Assembly (NCBI GenBank): GCA_964482955.1
Contig: CAYZZW010000003.1
Coordinates: 62,001 to 126,000 of the forward strand
DNA from: JAPLSN01 sp964482955
GTDB lineage: Bacteria; Spirochaetota; Spirochaetia; Treponematales; UBA12059
DNA length: 64,000 nucleotides
Reading direction: 5' to 3'
This document shows positions 62,559 to 64,000 of this stretch, one piece after another; positions within the stretch are counted from its first letter, which is position 1, and every line of letters starts with the position of its first letter. Below the pieces are notes generated by a model, which was not told the origin of the DNA, made no database searches, and was given only the letters and a program-made list of their open reading frames with translations. The translations under genes were made by a program, and so were the position numbers.

Positions 62559-64000
62559 ATGAACAAATCATCCCGCGTCACGCTGATGCTCGCGCTGCTG
62601 TGTGCGGCCATGGTGACCGCGCAGGCCCCGTCTCCGGACGGGTACCGGCACTGCATCGTGTTCAAGGAAAACGCGTTCATCGACGACTTTTGCGCGCGAC
62701 CCGGGGACCTCGTGAGCATAAGCGTCGATTTCCCGCCGTGGGGCAGCGTGCCGTTCCGCTATGAAGGCCAGGAATCGATACGGATCTCCGGCAAGGGCAA
62801 CGAGATCTTCATAGACGGGAAACCGTGGTGCCTGCTCATCGAGTCGGAGGCGGATTTCGCCAAGGCGGATTCGCGCTACGCCGCGCTCTGGTTCACGAAA
62901 GGCGAACTCCTGAAGCCGGAGTACTTCAAGAAGATCCCCGGATCGCTGGCCAATAGGATCATCCGGGTATCGAAAACGACCACGGAACAGTGGAAGGCGA
63001 TAGCGGAGTCCGGAGCCTTGGACGCGGTAACCATTCTGGACATTTCCGGTTGCCCGATCCAGGGCCATTGGTTCCTGCCGACGCTCAAGCGCATGCCGAA
63101 TCTCGTGTACCTCGACGCGAGCAATACGAATATCAACGATGGCGGAGCACTGGCGAGTCTCCAAGAGTATGCGGGAACTCCGAAACTAGAAACGTTGCTC
63201 TTGCATGGCGTGATTGTCTGGGAAGCCGATTTGGTGAACGGGATTTCAAAGCTAACGATGCTTCGTTCCCTCGCGTTCGTCAACTATTGGGAAGGTTTTC
63301 CAAAACCTGAGGTCATAAGTGCTCTGTGCAAGCTTGAAAAACTGGAAAATCTCGAACTGGGACCGGTTGCTTTTCTTTCCGACGACAATCTCAAGACAAT
63401 CTGCGAACGGCTCGTGAATCTCCGGAAACTGCGTATCTATTCGAAAAAAGCAACGTCGGCAGCCGTCATCGACTCAATTTCAAAACGCACAGACCTCGTG
63501 GAATTGCAACTCGGTCTGTCGACGAACGGACTTTCGGAAGACGCGGTCGTGTCGCTGTCGAAGCTGCAAAACCTCAAAAAGCTCAACCTCAATACGGATT
63601 ACTGGCCCAACTGGAACGAGCCTTTCAAGCCGCTGCTGACGGAACGGAGCTGGATCGACGGTCTCGGCAAGCTCGCTTCGCTCGAAAGCTTAACCGCGTA
63701 CGGGGCGCGGATCACGGAAAAAGCCGCGCGGGAGGGATTGGGGCGGCTTTCGAACTTGACCTATCTCGATCTGTGCGGCAACGAGCTCGACGACGCGGGG
63801 GCCAAGGCCGCGTTCCCGACGCTCGGGAAGCTCCGCCACCTCAACCTCTATCGATCTCCCAAGTTGGGCGATGACGGAGTGGTAGCCGTCTGCGCTGGTG
63901 CTCCGCAACTTGAAACGCTGCTCGTGACGAGCTCCGGACTTTCGGATCGCGGCATCAAGGAGGGAATCGCCAAGCTGTCGAAGTTGCGCGTGACGAAGCT
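62559..64000 (+). CDS. Second secreted LRR paralogue, 3' part outside the window
   Basis: 480 codons are visible, open to the edge. It has a signal peptide (MNKSSRVTLMLALLCAAMVTA). The N-terminal domain is like that of the upstream protein (GNEIFIDGKPWCLLIESEADF, then FAKADSRYAALWFT), and LRRs follow, such as LVYLDASNTNINDGGALASL and LTYLDLCGNELDDAGAKAAF. It starts 3 nt after the stop of the first LRR gene, with AAGGAAGG upstream, so the two form one transcription unit from the promoter at 58082. Parts of the LRR region have lower GC and rarer codons than the housekeeping genes. Clear tandem duplication; the C-terminal architecture cannot be seen. Confidence 0.9.
   Translation, partial: MNKSSRVTLMLALLCAAMVTAQAPSPDGYRHCIVFKENAFIDDFCARPGDLVSISVDFPPWGSVPFRYEGQESIRISGKGNEIFIDGKPWCLLIESEADFAKADSRYAALWFTKGELLKPEYFKKIPGSLANRIIRVSKTTTEQWKAIAESGALDAVTILDISGCPIQGHWFLPTLKRMPNLVYLDASNTNINDGGALASLQEYAGTPKLETLLLHGVIVWEADLVNGISKLTMLRSLAFVNYWEGFPKPEVISALCKLEKLENLELGPVAFLSDDNLKTICERLVNLRKLRIYSKKATSAAVIDSISKRTDLVELQLGLSTNGLSEDAVVSLSKLQNLKKLNLNTDYWPNWNEPFKPLLTERSWIDGLGKLASLESLTAYGARITEKAAREGLGRLSNLTYLDLCGNELDDAGAKAAFPTLGKLRHLNLYRSPKLGDDGVVAVCAGAPQLETLLVTSSGLSDRGIKEGIAKLSKLRVTK

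Overview
This is a strongly GC-rich bacterial chromosome segment with dense, mostly operonic gene packing. No rRNA, tRNA, CRISPR array or prophage was seen. Several traits point to a spirochaete, probably a high-GC relative of Treponema: a class II (Treponema-type) PurE with no PurK, a CheX-type chemotaxis phosphatase, SUMF1 lipoproteins, large secreted leucine-rich-repeat proteins, and MoxR/vWA clusters. The assignment is inference from protein resemblance only.

Layout. 1-4.7 kb (minus): vWA protein, unknown membrane protein, PrsW-like membrane protein and MoxR ATPase, running off the left edge. 4.7-7.1 kb: CheX and a MuiA-family (DUF4139) protein. 7.2-12.8 kb (minus): polA, coaE, a GNAT acetyltransferase and a SPOR protein; a 210-bp element with 20-bp perfect terminal inverted repeats lies between polA and coaE. 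12.9-19.8 kb (plus): a second MoxR locus (membrane protein, RDD-SpoIIM fusion, DUF4129-like, DUF4350-like, MoxR, DUF58). 19.8-20.6 kb: a NUDIX gene and a truncated HAD gene. 20.9-34.9 kb (plus): purB, then purL-purQ-purC-purE-purF-purD/M-purN-purH-guaB. Together these encode every step from PRPP to IMP plus IMP dehydrogenase, with PurD fused to PurM and a PurS-like region fused to PurL.

35-44.3 kb is a signalling region: a membrane diguanylate cyclase, a dicarboxylate symporter, and a Cache-type histidine kinase with a LuxR-type response regulator. Divergent from the kinase is a 1125-residue protein in which a family 5 solute-binding domain sits between two degenerate chemoreceptor-like coiled coils, with no signal peptide or membrane helix. 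44.3-48.3 kb is an arsenic operon (arsR, ArsP-like permease, ferredoxin, small thioredoxin, ACR3 pump, rhodanese-ArsC fusion) with a clear promoter and a 14-bp-arm palindromic operator. It is followed by a lipoprotein-type NrfA nitrite reductase and a His-rich EamA transporter.

50.8-64 kb is the most unusual part. A three-gene minus-strand operon encodes exported proteins: a five-repeat secreted protein, a SUMF1 lipoprotein and a 1400-residue TPR-CHAT protease. Divergent from it are two giant paralogous secreted LRR proteins, the second running off the right edge.

A recurring regulatory pattern is visible: several first genes of transcription units have a TTG-type -35, a 17-18 bp spacer and a TANNNT -10 placed only 5-6 nt before the start codon. 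This predicts leaderless mRNAs. Internal operon genes use Shine-Dalgarno sites or 4-nt stop/start overlaps.
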